Source of the DNA: JAAYXS01 sp043820985
GTDB lineage: Bacteria; Planctomycetota; Phycisphaerae; UBA1845; Fen-1342
Reading direction: 5' to 3'
Length of the DNA stretch: 64,000 nt
NCBI GenBank assembly: GCA_043820985.1
Contig: JBDRDH010000063.1
Coordinates: 1-64,000, forward strand
The notes beneath the pieces were generated by a model. The model was not told the origin of the DNA and searched no databases. It was given only the letters and a program-made list of their open reading frames with translations. Below are positions 28,971 through 38,551 of the stretch, piece by piece; the first letter of the stretch is position 1, and every line of letters starts with the position of its first letter. A program made the translations under genes and the position numbers.

Positions 28971-31121
28971 CTAAGCGGCGTCAATCAGCGCCAACTTACC
29001 CCCGAACATGCGTTTTAGCGCCGGGATCAGGGCCTGGTGTTCGGGGTGCTCGAGGCTGGGATCCTGACGTATGATTTCGAACGCGTCCGCGCGGGCGCGT
29101 TCGAGCAGATCGAAATCGTCGATCAGGTTGCCGACGCGGAGTTCCGGCAGGCCGTGTTGGCGCGTGCCAAACAGTTCGCCGGGGCCACGTTGGCGCAGGT
29201 CGGCCTCCGCGATACGGAAGCCATCCGTCGTCTCGGTCATCACCGCCAGGCGCTGCGCCGCCTTGTTTGACTCAGAGGCCGCGCGGCGGCCGGCACCGCG
29301 GGCGATCAGCACACATATCGAATCCTGATGTCCGCGTCCCACGCGCCCGCGCAACTGGTGCAGTTGCGAACGCCCGAAGCGTTCCGCGTTTTCAACCACC
29401 ATAATGGTCGCGTTGGGTACATCCACGCCCACTTCCACCACGGTGGTCGCGACTAACGCATGTAACTCGCCAGCCGCGAATGCGGCAATCACGCGGTCCT
29501 TCTCGGCCGAGTTCATCGAACCGTAAAGCAGGCCGACGTTCAAATCCCGCCAGGGACCTTTGGTCAGACGCTGGTAGACCTGCCGCGCGGAAATCGCCGC
29601 TTGTTTTTTACCCGTGATATCGGGACTGGCATCCGCACCAGATCCCACCGGCGGAGTGCTGTCATCCGCCGGACCAATCTGTGGACAGACCACGTAGGCC
29701 TGCGAGCCCTGCTCCAACTGTTGGCGTACATAGTTCATGACGGTTTTCCACTGCGCCGTGGTAACCACCTTGGTCGTGACGCGACCGCGCCCGGGCGGGC
29801 TGTGGCGGATGATCGAGACATCCAGGTCGCCAAAGACGGTCATCGAGAGTGTGCGCGGGATCGGGGTAGCCGTCATCACCAGGTAATGCGGCAATGGTCC
29901 CTTGGTGCGGAATGTGGCCCGCTGCATGACGCCAAACTTGTGCTGCTCATCAACGACGACTAACGCCAGCCTGGCGAAGACGACGTCCTTTTGAATGAGA
30001 GCATGCGTACCGATGACCAGGTCGATAGCGCCATTCTCGATCGACGCCAAAATCTCCGCGCGCTCACGCGCCGCGAGTTTGCCCCGCAGCAGCACATACC
30101 GCACCCGGCTGGCTTGCAGGTAGCGTTCGATGTTACCGAAGTGCTGTTGTGCCAGGATTTCGGTGGGAGCCATCAGAGCCGCCTGCCGACCGTTGGCGAT
30201 CGCGGCCAGACAGGCATACAGGGCGACCACGGTTTTGCCACAACCGACATCCCCCTGCAAGAGCCGCGTCATGGGCCGACCGCTCTCCAGGTCATCGGTA
30301 ATTTCCCGGATCACCTCGTTCTGTGAAGCCGTCAGCTTGAAGGGGAAGCGGGCGCGAATACGTTTATCCACCTCCGGCGTGACGTGCAGCTTCTGGCCCT
30401 TCTGCAGCATGATGGTCTTGCGACGCCGAATGGCCATCGCCAGTTCGAGTAATAGGAATTCCTCATAGGCCAGACGTTGGCGGGCGCGCTGCAACTCGGC
30501 ATCGTCCTTAGGTACATGCATCTGGCGGACGGCACTGGGGCGGTCTGGCAGGTCGTACTTGCGCAATAAATCCTCCGGCAGGAACTCTTCGACCGGCAGG
30601 TGCGGCTGCTCCAGAACAACCTGCACGGCGCGTCTGATTTGTTCGGATTTGAGCCGCCCGGCACCGCGATAAATACCCACGCGACGAGTGCCGCGATTCT
30701 GTGGGAAAACAACTGCGTCCGGGGGGTATACCTGCACGCGCGGCTGCACCATTTCCAGCCGGTCGTTGTAATGCTGGACGGAACCACTGGCAATTACCAG
30801 GGCGCCAGGGTAAAGCTGCCGCGCGGAAAACGGTTGCCGGAACCAGCGCAGCACGCAGGTTTCAGTACCGTCATAAATTTTCGCCGTGAAGGATGGGCCC
30901 CGCCGACCGCGCACCTGGCTGACTTCCCCCCGAATCGTGGCTTTCATGCCGGGCCGCAGGTCGGCGATTTCGATTTCGCCACTGTCCACCTCGTGGCGAA
31001 AGGGAAAATAGTACAGCAGATCACCAACCGTACGTAAGCCCGCTTCATCAAACCAGCGCGCACGCGCCGGGCCAATACCCCTGATATACTGAACCGGACT
31101 GTCATCGCGAAGTGCCGCCAT
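28971..31121 (-). CDS. recG: ATP-dependent DNA helicase RecG
   Basis: This is a 716-aa superfamily 2 helicase that remodels stalled forks and Holliday junctions. The N-terminal wedge/OB region opens with YIRGIGPARARWF. Helicase motifs are GDVGCGKT (Walker A), MAPTEILAQQHF, VVDEQHKFGV (DEQH box), MTATPIPRTL, VEVGVDVPNAT and QLRGRVGRG. The C-terminal LRQRGPGELFGTRQHG is the RecG TRG-type motif. A short insert (GPADDSTPPVGSGADAS) lies between the motor domains. The ATG at 31121 gives the usual N-terminus; a GTG at 31169 would add 16 residues. Neither has a strong ribosome-binding site. Confidence 0.96.
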   Translation of the reverse strand: MAALRDDSPVQYIRGIGPARARWFDEAGLRTVGDLLYYFPFRHEVDSGEIEIADLRPGMKATIRGEVSQVRGRRGPSFTAKIYDGTETCVLRWFRQPFSARQLYPGALVIASGSVQHYNDRLEMVQPRVQVYPPDAVVFPQNRGTRRVGIYRGAGRLKSEQIRRAVQVVLEQPHLPVEEFLPEDLLRKYDLPDRPSAVRQMHVPKDDAELQRARQRLAYEEFLLLELAMAIRRRKTIMLQKGQKLHVTPEVDKRIRARFPFKLTASQNEVIREITDDLESGRPMTRLLQGDVGCGKTVVALYACLAAIANGRQAALMAPTEILAQQHFGNIERYLQASRVRYVLLRGKLAARERAEILASIENGAIDLVIGTHALIQKDVVFARLALVVVDEQHKFGVMQRATFRTKGPLPHYLVMTATPIPRTLSMTVFGDLDVSIIRHSPPGRGRVTTKVVTTAQWKTVMNYVRQQLEQGSQAYVVCPQIGPADDSTPPVGSGADASPDITGKKQAAISARQVYQRLTKGPWRDLNVGLLYGSMNSAEKDRVIAAFAAGELHALVATTVVEVGVDVPNATIMVVENAERFGRSQLHQLRGRVGRGHQDSICVLIARGAGRRAASESNKAAQRLAVMTETTDGFRIAEADLRQRGPGELFGTRQHGLPELRVGNLIDDFDLLERARADAFEIIRQDPSLEHPEHQALIPALKRMFGGKLALIDAA

Positions 31122-31217
31122 GCTCGTCTGACCGGATGCCGATGGTACACACTCATCACACGGGAGCACCCAGTCCGCATCGACCCTGATCCGGCAGGCG
31201 TCTTCAGCGATGGCTGA

Positions 31218-31673
31218 TTATGGAATGACCAGTTCCATGCCGACGCGCAGCTCATCCGGATTGGATAGCTGCGTCCGGTTGGCGTTCCAGATGTCCTTCC
31301 ATTTCGACTGGTTGCTGTAAAAACGCCGCGCCAGCGCATACAGCGTGTCGCCCTTTCTGACGGTGTATGTCTGACCACCGGTCGGCGTCAGAAATTCATC
31401 CGAGACTGCTTCCGCCCGCCGATCGGCACGGAAGGCGGGTTCTGAACGGACATCAGAACTCGACCGCACAGTCGGTTTATCTCGGTTCGCGGGCGGCGGA
31501 TAGGAGCTGGCGTAGTCGGCGTACGGATCTTCCGGATACGCCGAGGTCGACGCCGACTCGTCCGGCGCGGTGTAGGGTTCCTCCACGCGTGTTTCCATTT
31601 GCTGATCTTTGTTCTGGCAGGCTGACAAGCCCAGCGCAGTCACCGCGAGCGCGGTTACGGCAAGTCGGATCAC
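31218..31673 (-). CDS. LysM-domain lipoprotein
   Basis: The 151-aa protein has a lipoprotein signal with lipobox LSAC near residue 19. A disordered Pro/Ser/Glu-rich linker leads to one C-terminal LysM domain (TYTVRKGDTLYALARRFY ... VGMELVIP). LysM domains bind the GlcNAc-containing glycan of peptidoglycan, so this is probably an outer-membrane lipoprotein linked to the wall. The GTG start follows an AGGAGG at 31680-31685. It lies upstream of recG on the same strand, with a gap of about 100 bases. Confidence 0.9.
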   Translation of the reverse strand: MIRLAVTALAVTALGLSACQNKDQQMETRVEEPYTAPDESASTSAYPEDPYADYASSYPPPANRDKPTVRSSSDVRSEPAFRADRRAEAVSDEFLTPTGGQTYTVRKGDTLYALARRFYSNQSKWKDIWNANRTQLSNPDELRVGMELVIP

Positions 31674-31962
31674 GGTCGCCTCCTTTCGACGGATTACCGC
31701 TTCAATACATTACGCATGTAACCCCAAGATCACCGGATTGTAAAGCCGAACGTATTGAAGAACCGATACTTATCGGGCGTGAGCGGTTTAGGCCCGATTA
31801 ATAATTGTGGAATTAAGTTTCCTCGTTTGTCAGAAAATGTAGCCGCGCGATATGCGGCGGTCGCTGGTCCTGACCTGTGGCGATAGACTCCGCGAGGTGA
31901 GCGTAGTAAGCGGGGGCTATACCAGCGTACCGTTGGTTCCTTTTGAGACATGGAGCTTGAAA

Positions 31963-34722
31963 ATGAAAAGACGTCGTTTGCTGGGAATATTATGCCTGAC
32001 GGCCTTGTCCGTCGTGCTGGGATTGACGCTGGCCCCGCTCTGGGCCGAGGAACAGGAAGCCCAAACGCCTGACGAGACAGCGCAAAATCCGCCACCCGCC
32101 GTATTGCAACAACCGGTCGCCCCGCCGAAGGAGAAGGATCCCAAGCTGTTCCCCGAGTTCAAGGACGTCACCAAGGACATGGGTACGCTACAGGGGCTGT
32201 TCACGCTCTATCGCTACGATCCGTCCGACAAAAAGCGTGATCCGGAAAAGCTGCTGGCGAAGATTCCACACAATCTGCTGGGTCAGGATTTGCTCTTCGC
32301 CATGAGCATTTCCAGTGGGCGGATGTTTGGACACATGTGGGGCGATTCATTGATCCGCTTCGAGGTGGTTGGCAAGCACCTCAAGCTGGTCACTCCCGAC
32401 ATGCGCCACGTCCTCAATGAGGGGCAACCGGTCACCAGCGCGGTCGAACGCACCTATAACGCAAGTTTCATGGCCGCCGTCCCGATTATCACCACGACCA
32501 CTCAGGGCGATGTTGTTATCGATCTTGGCCAACTGCTCAAGTCCGATCTGGCCGGAGTCTCCTTCCTGGGCGGCGGGATCAAGTCGGAGCTCAGCACCTG
32601 GTCCAAGGTCAAGGTTTTTCCCGACAACGTTCTGATCGATGTCAACCTGGCCCTGAGCCAGGGACGAGGTGGCAATTCGGTCGGGGTGTCGTACGCCTTC
32701 CGGCGACTCCCCAAGCTCGACTCGTACACGCCGCGGCGTGCCGATCCGCGCGTGGGGTATTTCCTGACCGCCAAGCAGGACTGGTCGAAGAAGCACAATG
32801 AGCGTGAGACCTTCGAGCGCTACATTCATCGTTGGCAACTCGAAAAGCAGGATCCGAGCCTCGAACTTTCACCGCCGAAACAGCCTATTGTCTTCATCAT
32901 CGAGAAGACCGTGCCGATTCAATGGCGGCGCTGGATCAAGGAAGGTATCGAGGATTGGAATCGGGCTTTTGAAAAGATCGGCATCGTTGATGCGATCGTT
33001 GTACAACAGCAGACGGATAATAACGAGTTCGCCGATCACGACCCGGAAGATGCGCGCTATAACTTCCTGCGCTGGGGTGTTTCGGGACGCGCGTTTGCCA
33101 TGGGCCCCTCACGGGTGGATCCGCGCACCGGACAGATCCTGGACGCGGACATCATCTTCGACGACGCCTTTGTGCGCGCCTGGATGTACAACTTTGATCT
33201 GTACGGACCGGCGGCCATGAGCCAGACCAAGGGCCCGGGCTTCGAGCACTGGCTCGCCGAACAGCCCGAGATGATCCCGCCCTTCCTGCGAGAGGAACTG
33301 GCGCGGCAAGAGACCACGCCCGAGGATGAGATGTGGGCGGCGTTCCAGGATAAGTTGCACGAACAGGGTCGTTGCACGTGCACCTATGCCTCCGGCAAGC
33401 AGTTGCAGGTGGCCCTGGCGGCGCAGGCCATGATCGCCACCGGCTCCGGTCCGAAAGAACTCCCCGAGAAGCTGATTGGCGAGGCCATTCGCGAGATCAT
33501 CACCCACGAGGTCGGGCATACCCTCGGCCTGCGACACAATTTCAAGGCCTCGGCCTGGCTGAGTCTCGATGAGATCAAGCGGCGACGCAACGAAACGGAT
33601 GAGCCGACCACGGCCTCGGTCATGGATTACACTCCCCTGCTGTTCTTCGCCGAGGATAAACTGGACGAGGTGCGGCACTTTGTCACGCCGACCATCGGGC
33701 CGTATGACGATTGGGCCATTAAATACGGCTATGTCATCGCAAAGGGTAAAACTGAAGAGGAGACGCTCAAGGAAATCACCAGCCACTGTGCCCAGACGGA
33801 ACTGCGGTATGCCACGGATCAGGACACGATGTGGGTGTATTCGCCCGATCCACTGGTAAACCGTTATGACCTCTCGGACGATCCGATCGCCTACGCCCAG
33901 GCGCGCATCACGCTAACCGACAAGCTGCTCGCCAACATTCTCGAGTGGGCGCTGCAGGAAGGCGAGCCGCGTTACTACCTGACGCGGGCTTTCGATGTAA
34001 TCTGGCATGAACGGATTCGCAATCTGGATTACGTGGCGCGCGTGGTCGGCGGACAATACTTCAACCGCGATCACCAGGGTGATCCGGATGCCCAGCCGCC
34101 ATTCGTGCTGGTCGCGCCGGAGAAGCAGCGCGCGGCGTTGAAATACCTGGGCCAGACGATCTTCAGCGACGAGTTCTTCCAGCTCGATCCCGAAGTCCTG
34201 AATATGCTGGCCCCGTCACGCTGGTCACACTGGGGCGCCGATACAGCGATGCGCCTGGACTACCCGATTCATGACCGTGTCCGCTCGATGCAGGTATCCA
34301 CGTTGTTTAACCTGATGGCCCCGCCGCTGCTCCAGCGACTGTATGACGCCGAACTCAAGACTAACGCGGATGATAAATTCACCGTGGCGGAGCTGGTGAC
34401 CACGCTGCGCGAGCTGGTCTGGCCACAACTGGAAGGCCAAATCAAAGGACCATACAACGATGCGCAGCCGTTCATCAGCTCACTGGCGCGCAACCTGCAA
34501 CGCGAGCATTTGAACCTCCTGCTCAACATCGCGCAGGCCACGCCGGGCTCCCTGGTTTCCGCCGACGTGCAATCCATGATCCGGCAAGTGCTGCGCGATC
34601 TGAGCGCGCGGATCGGCGAAGTTATGGAGAACGATAAGTTGGACTTTGCTACGCGGGCGCATCTGGCTGATTGCCAATCGCGCATTGATCGCGTGCTGGA
34701 GGCGCATTTTCAGGCGCGGTAG
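31963..34722 (+). CDS. Secreted zinc metalloprotease (DUF5117/DUF5118-type, HExxH)
   Basis: This is a 919-aa exported protein. The signal peptide is RRRLLGILCLTALSVVLGLT, and the ATG follows a GGAG site 7 bases upstream. The N-terminal half (GLFTLYRYDPSDKKRDPEKL, ISSGRMFGHMWG) resembles the DUF5118/DUF5117 region. The protease core is ITHEVGHTLGLRHNFKAS, the extended HExxHxxGxxHN zinc motif, followed by SVMDYTP as a Met-turn candidate. The family is periplasmic or extracellular in Bacteroidetes and planctomycetes, with unknown substrates. A strong terminator lies 25 bases after the stop. Confidence 0.9.
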   Translation: MKRRRLLGILCLTALSVVLGLTLAPLWAEEQEAQTPDETAQNPPPAVLQQPVAPPKEKDPKLFPEFKDVTKDMGTLQGLFTLYRYDPSDKKRDPEKLLAKIPHNLLGQDLLFAMSISSGRMFGHMWGDSLIRFEVVGKHLKLVTPDMRHVLNEGQPVTSAVERTYNASFMAAVPIITTTTQGDVVIDLGQLLKSDLAGVSFLGGGIKSELSTWSKVKVFPDNVLIDVNLALSQGRGGNSVGVSYAFRRLPKLDSYTPRRADPRVGYFLTAKQDWSKKHNERETFERYIHRWQLEKQDPSLELSPPKQPIVFIIEKTVPIQWRRWIKEGIEDWNRAFEKIGIVDAIVVQQQTDNNEFADHDPEDARYNFLRWGVSGRAFAMGPSRVDPRTGQILDADIIFDDAFVRAWMYNFDLYGPAAMSQTKGPGFEHWLAEQPEMIPPFLREELARQETTPEDEMWAAFQDKLHEQGRCTCTYASGKQLQVALAAQAMIATGSGPKELPEKLIGEAIREIITHEVGHTLGLRHNFKASAWLSLDEIKRRRNETDEPTTASVMDYTPLLFFAEDKLDEVRHFVTPTIGPYDDWAIKYGYVIAKGKTEEETLKEITSHCAQTELRYATDQDTMWVYSPDPLVNRYDLSDDPIAYAQARITLTDKLLANILEWALQEGEPRYYLTRAFDVIWHERIRNLDYVARVVGGQYFNRDHQGDPDAQPPFVLVAPEKQRAALKYLGQTIFSDEFFQLDPEVLNMLAPSRWSHWGADTAMRLDYPIHDRVRSMQVSTLFNLMAPPLLQRLYDAELKTNADDKFTVAELVTTLRELVWPQLEGQIKGPYNDAQPFISSLARNLQREHLNLLLNIAQATPGSLVSADVQSMIRQVLRDLSARIGEVMENDKLDFATRAHLADCQSRIDRVLEAHFQAR

Positions 34723-34746
34723 TACGGATTGATTATGGTATGAATG

Positions 34747-34790
34747 CCGGGCCCGGAGCTTTGAAAGAAGTTTCGGGCTCGGATTTTTTT
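34747..34790 (+). terminator. Rho-independent terminator
   Basis: An 11-bp stem (34747-34757 with 34772-34782, two G-U pairs) is followed by A and seven T. It ends transcription of the metalloprotease gene. Confidence 0.85.
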
Positions 34791-34850
34791 ATGCGGGTTG
34801 GGGATTGAACCTCGCTGACGCTTTCAGATTCGGTTTAGGGGGACAGGCGT

Positions 34851-34881
34851 TAATCCTCGCTGGCGCTTCGGGCTCGGATTA
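34851..34881 (+). repeat. Short dispersed repeat, copy 1
   Basis: A 31-base unit has complementary ends (TAATCC and GGATTA) and core CCTCGCTGGCGCTTCGGGCT. A diverged relative lies at about 34806-34838 and a clearer one at 50721-50752. Confidence 0.5.
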
Positions 34882-34905
34882 GACGGCCGCTACGGGAGGA
34901 CGGAT

Positions 34906-36933
34906 TCAGCGTGTTGGGCGGCGTTTGGGGCGGCGGCGGGTTTTACGTTTACTGCCGTTGCCGTTGCCATTGCCTTCAAACAGTGTATCGGGGACTTCGA
35001 CGGCTTCATTTTCGGGAATGATCAGCGTGGAGTCGTCGCCGTTCAACTCATCGGTATCGGTCGCCGAAGCATCGGTCGACATGATGGGTTTACCATCCTC
35101 GTCCAGGACGACATCGGCTTCCGCCGTGCGCTTGTTGGCGATTTTTCGCAGTGATCCCGCCAGGCGCGACTCACTAATACCGGTGAGGTTCGCGAGGGCC
35201 TCGGCGACGTCAGGGATATAGCGGCCAAAGATGTCGCGCTTCTGGGCGTCCAGCTTTTGCCGGCGGCGACGGCGGACATAAGTCGCCAACTTGCGGCCGG
35301 ATTCTTGCAGGGCCAGACGCATCTCCTTGCGGATCTCGTCGTAGTCGGCGATGGCTTCCTTACTCTCGCTGGTGAACGGCACCCAGACACTGGCCATGTG
35401 CACCATGACGACCAGCGGTCCGACCGGCAGTGAACCGGAGGGCTGCGAGCAGCCATAGTTGCGCCAATCCACATCCAGCACGCTCTTGAACGCCGCACAA
35501 CCGGATTGCTGATACAACAACGGCACCCGGTTGGCGAAGCGAATCACGCGGGCGGCGCCTTCCGCGGCCAGTTGACCACCATAGGCCAGAGCTACCTCGA
35601 TCTGGAATGGATTGCCACGATAGACGGCCGGGGAGCGCGTGGTGGCGGTGAAGAATTCGGCCTTGACCTCCTTGAGCAAGCCCGTGAGCAGATTCCGCAC
35701 ACCAATCGGCGCCAGGCAATTAGTCGGCGGAGCGAGGATTTTCACCGACTGCATAGCCTCAAACAACTTTTCGACATCATTCACCCCAATGGTGCCGGGC
35801 GCGGCTTTCATGCTGAGACCGGCCTGTTTGCAGATGCGCTCCGCGGTAATCTGTGATACTCGACAAAACGATTTCTGCAGGAAATCGGAGAGTTTGACGC
35901 CCTTGGATTCCTTGACCATCTTCATCAGCACACCGAGCTCAATACCATGCGGGTGTGGCTGAATCGCACGGGTTTCGTCAGGCAGGTCTTCGCTCCCGCG
36001 GGGAAACTCGCGGTGCTCACCAGTCGGCGCGCGATAGTGCATGTGCGTGTGCGGATTGGCAATCGCCGTCTGTTCAATATATTCGTCAACGGATTGTTTA
36101 CCCTTGGCGAAGCTGGCGATCAGCTCGATCGCCACCTCGGTGCCGCGCTCCCAGGAAACTTCAACTTCCTCATCCTTGATGATATCCGGCTTGTTCTTGG
36201 CGGTGTCGATCTGGATATGAAAGTGATGAGCCACTTTCCTGGAGCCGGTGCGCGAAGTGATACGGACACTCCGACCAGTCGTGAGCATGCCGTACATGCC
36301 AGCGGCCGAGATGCCGATGCCCTGCTGGCCGCGCGCCATCTTCAGCCGATGGAACTTGGATCCATACAGCAGTTTGCCGAAGATATTGGGAATCTGTGAC
36401 TTGACGATGCCGGGACCGTTGTCACGCACCGTCACCCGGAAGCGATCCTCGGCCAACTGGTCGATGTGGACATACAACTCGGGCAGGATGTGGGCCTCTT
36501 CGCAAGCATCCAGGCTGTTATCGACCGCTTCCTTGACCGTGGTCAGCAGTGCCTTACGTTTGTTGTCAAATCCCAGCAGATGGCGGTTTTTGGCGAAGAA
36601 TTCCGAGACCGAGATGTCACGTTGCTTGGTGGCTAGAGTCTCGGCCGTCACCGGCCGGGCGTGTTTGCTGGCCCCGGAGCGCGTGGTCTGCTGCTCAACC
36701 TTGGGTGGTGGCTGGTCGGATTTTGGGCACGTTTGGCTAGTTTTCCTTGAAATATGCCGGGCCTTCTTCCGCGCCACGCCGATATTCTCCTCCACTTCCC
36801 CATCGTCGTCCCCGGTGGTTTCGAGGTAGGTCGGCTGGTTTACTGTACCTACCGGGATCTGGCGCTCCGGCGCCAAATCAAACAGAGTAGGTGTATCGGC
36901 GTCGCGGACGCGGCGGTCGGGCTTGATGGCCAT
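34906..36933 (-). CDS. top6B: DNA topoisomerase VI subunit B
   Basis: This is a 675-aa GHKL ATPase subunit of the type IIB topoisomerase. After a basic, disordered N-terminus it has KEAVDNSLDACEEA (Bergerat N box), VRDNGPGI (G1) and GQQGIGISAAGMYG (G2), the signature order of Top6B. The transducer region and an Arg/Lys-rich C-terminus follow. The ATG at 36933 has GGAG 6 bases upstream; an ATG at 37002 would add 23 residues. Subunit A (the Spo11-like nuclease) is not adjacent: the downstream neighbour is a convergent metalloprotease and the upstream one is yhbY. Topoisomerase VI is mainly archaeal and patchy in bacteria. Confidence 0.93.
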   Translation of the reverse strand: MAIKPDRRVRDADTPTLFDLAPERQIPVGTVNQPTYLETTGDDDGEVEENIGVARKKARHISRKTSQTCPKSDQPPPKVEQQTTRSGASKHARPVTAETLATKQRDISVSEFFAKNRHLLGFDNKRKALLTTVKEAVDNSLDACEEAHILPELYVHIDQLAEDRFRVTVRDNGPGIVKSQIPNIFGKLLYGSKFHRLKMARGQQGIGISAAGMYGMLTTGRSVRITSRTGSRKVAHHFHIQIDTAKNKPDIIKDEEVEVSWERGTEVAIELIASFAKGKQSVDEYIEQTAIANPHTHMHYRAPTGEHREFPRGSEDLPDETRAIQPHPHGIELGVLMKMVKESKGVKLSDFLQKSFCRVSQITAERICKQAGLSMKAAPGTIGVNDVEKLFEAMQSVKILAPPTNCLAPIGVRNLLTGLLKEVKAEFFTATTRSPAVYRGNPFQIEVALAYGGQLAAEGAARVIRFANRVPLLYQQSGCAAFKSVLDVDWRNYGCSQPSGSLPVGPLVVMVHMASVWVPFTSESKEAIADYDEIRKEMRLALQESGRKLATYVRRRRRQKLDAQKRDIFGRYIPDVAEALANLTGISESRLAGSLRKIANKRTAEADVVLDEDGKPIMSTDASATDTDELNGDDSTLIIPENEAVEVPDTLFEGNGNGNGSKRKTRRRPKRRPTR

Positions 36934-37102
36934 CCCTGGCTCCCATACGACCATATTAACATATTTGGTGCTGTCGCCGGCCTGAAGACGCGCGGGCGAC
37001 ATACTCGCAAGTTATGGTAGCACACTGCCGCGGCATGTACAGTAGACAAACCTGAAACAAAACAGGCCCGGATTTAGTTAACCTGCCAGGAGCATGACGG
37101 TA

Positions 37103-37417
37103 ATGGCAATCACGCCGAAACAGCGTAAAGAATTAGGTATCCAGGGCCAGAAGCTCAAGGCCGTTATGACCATCTCCGCCGACCAGCTCTCGGACGCCGC
37201 CGTCGAGCACGTCCGCCGCTATCTCGCCGAACGCGAACTCGCCAAGGTGCGCATCCGCGCCAAACGCCGCGAGGACTGCCAACGGGTGGCGACCGAGCTG
37301 GCTGACCGACTGCAATGCGAACTTATCCAACGCGTCGGTCGCGTGGCCCTGCTCTATCGCCCACCACGGCCCGAGCAAGACCGCCAGACAGGCGAAAGTT
37401 CCCCGCCAATGGTATAA
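37103..37417 (+). CDS. yhbY: YhbY/CRM-domain RNA-binding protein
   Basis: The 104-aa protein has the CRM fold: TPKQRKELGIQGQKLKAV at the start, the long helix VEHVRRYLAERELAKVRI, and RVGRVALLYRP at the end. The GxxG-type loop region is not exactly canonical. Relatives bind pre-50S ribosomal particles. The ATG at 37103 sits 10 bases after AGGAG, a better distance than the ATG at 37094, which touches that site. It diverges from top6B and precedes a universal stress gene. Confidence 0.88.
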   Translation: MAITPKQRKELGIQGQKLKAVMTISADQLSDAAVEHVRRYLAERELAKVRIRAKRREDCQRVATELADRLQCELIQRVGRVALLYRPPRPEQDRQTGESSPPMV

Positions 37418-37508
37418 TCTGTACGTGTGATGTCGGTGCCGCGACCGGCCCCGTAGGCCGGGACCACCAGCCGCCGAGCCAACATTAGCAACTATTTGGA
37501 ATCAGGAC

Positions 37509-38393
37509 ATGAAACGGTTTCGACGACTGGGTGTGTTCATGCACGACTCGCCGGCGGACGACGAGGCCCTGGCCTTCGCCAGCCGCTTCGCCGAACTCGC
37601 CGAATCCGAGTCCGTGCTCTGCGTGCACGTGCGCGAGTCGGGTGAAGCGGAGGCCGAGGTTCCCGATGTCGAGGAATTCCAGCAGCGCATGCTGAAGCAA
37701 TTGCCCCCCGCGGTCGCGCAGCGCACCAAGGTGGAGTGGCACACGGGCACTGGCATCCCGGAAATCCTGCGCTGCGCGCGCGATCTGGAACTCGACCTGA
37801 TCGTGGTCGGACGCCGCCTGCCGTCCGAACAGTTGGGGATCGGCTCGGCGTTCTCGCGCTTGGCGCGCAAGGCACCCTGCAACGTGCTCGTCGTTCCCAA
37901 CCAGGTGCGCACGCACTTGAGCCGCCTGCTGGTACCCGTGGACTTTTCCCGGCATTCCCGCCTCGCATTTGAACAAGCCCTGGCGATCGCCCGCGCCAGT
38001 GGTGACCCCCACCCGCAGGTCGTCGTACAATCCGTCTACAGCGTCGGCTACGGCTATAAGAAATTCGGCATCAGCCTGCACGAAGCCGGCCAGAAACTCG
38101 AGGCCGTCACCCACGAGAAGCTCGCCGAGTTTGTCCAGGACGTCGATACCACCGGCGTGGAATTCGACACGGTCTGCACCTGCGCCGAGCAAATTCACCT
38201 GGCCATCCTGGATCTGGCCGCCGTGCGCAAGATGGACATGATCCTGGTCGGCAGTCGCGGACTCAGCGGGCCGGCCGCGACCTTACTCGGATCCCAGGCC
38301 GAACGCCTCCTGGTGGCCGCGGCCGTGCCCGTACTGGTCGTTAAGGAAAAAGGCGAGACGACACATCTGCTGAACGCCTTGCTCGGTGCGTAA
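37509..38393 (+). CDS. Tandem universal stress protein (UspA-like)
   Basis: The 294-aa cytoplasmic protein has two USP domains. The first (residues 1-138) contains LDLIVVGRRLPSEQLGIGSA and APCNVLVVP; the second (about 140-294) contains LLVPVDFSRHSRLAFEQAL and MILVGSRGLSGPAATLLGS. The second copy keeps the GxxGPxxxxxGS nucleotide loop better than the first. Such proteins bind ATP and respond to stress. The direct target is unknown. Confidence 0.9.
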   Translation: MKRFRRLGVFMHDSPADDEALAFASRFAELAESESVLCVHVRESGEAEAEVPDVEEFQQRMLKQLPPAVAQRTKVEWHTGTGIPEILRCARDLELDLIVVGRRLPSEQLGIGSAFSRLARKAPCNVLVVPNQVRTHLSRLLVPVDFSRHSRLAFEQALAIARASGDPHPQVVVQSVYSVGYGYKKFGISLHEAGQKLEAVTHEKLAEFVQDVDTTGVEFDTVCTCAEQIHLAILDLAAVRKMDMILVGSRGLSGPAATLLGSQAERLLVAAAVPVLVVKEKGETTHLLNALLGA

Positions 38394-38551
38394 CAACCCC
38401 AGATCCACGCATACCGTCGTACACCTGCTGTTAGGCTAACCGTTGGTCTGGCGGCAATTTTCATTCATTCTGAAAGATTCAAAGAACACTGGACAAACAC
38501 CCCCCAGAGGATAAACACTCTACATAAGTAACCTGGATTGGGGAGCATACC

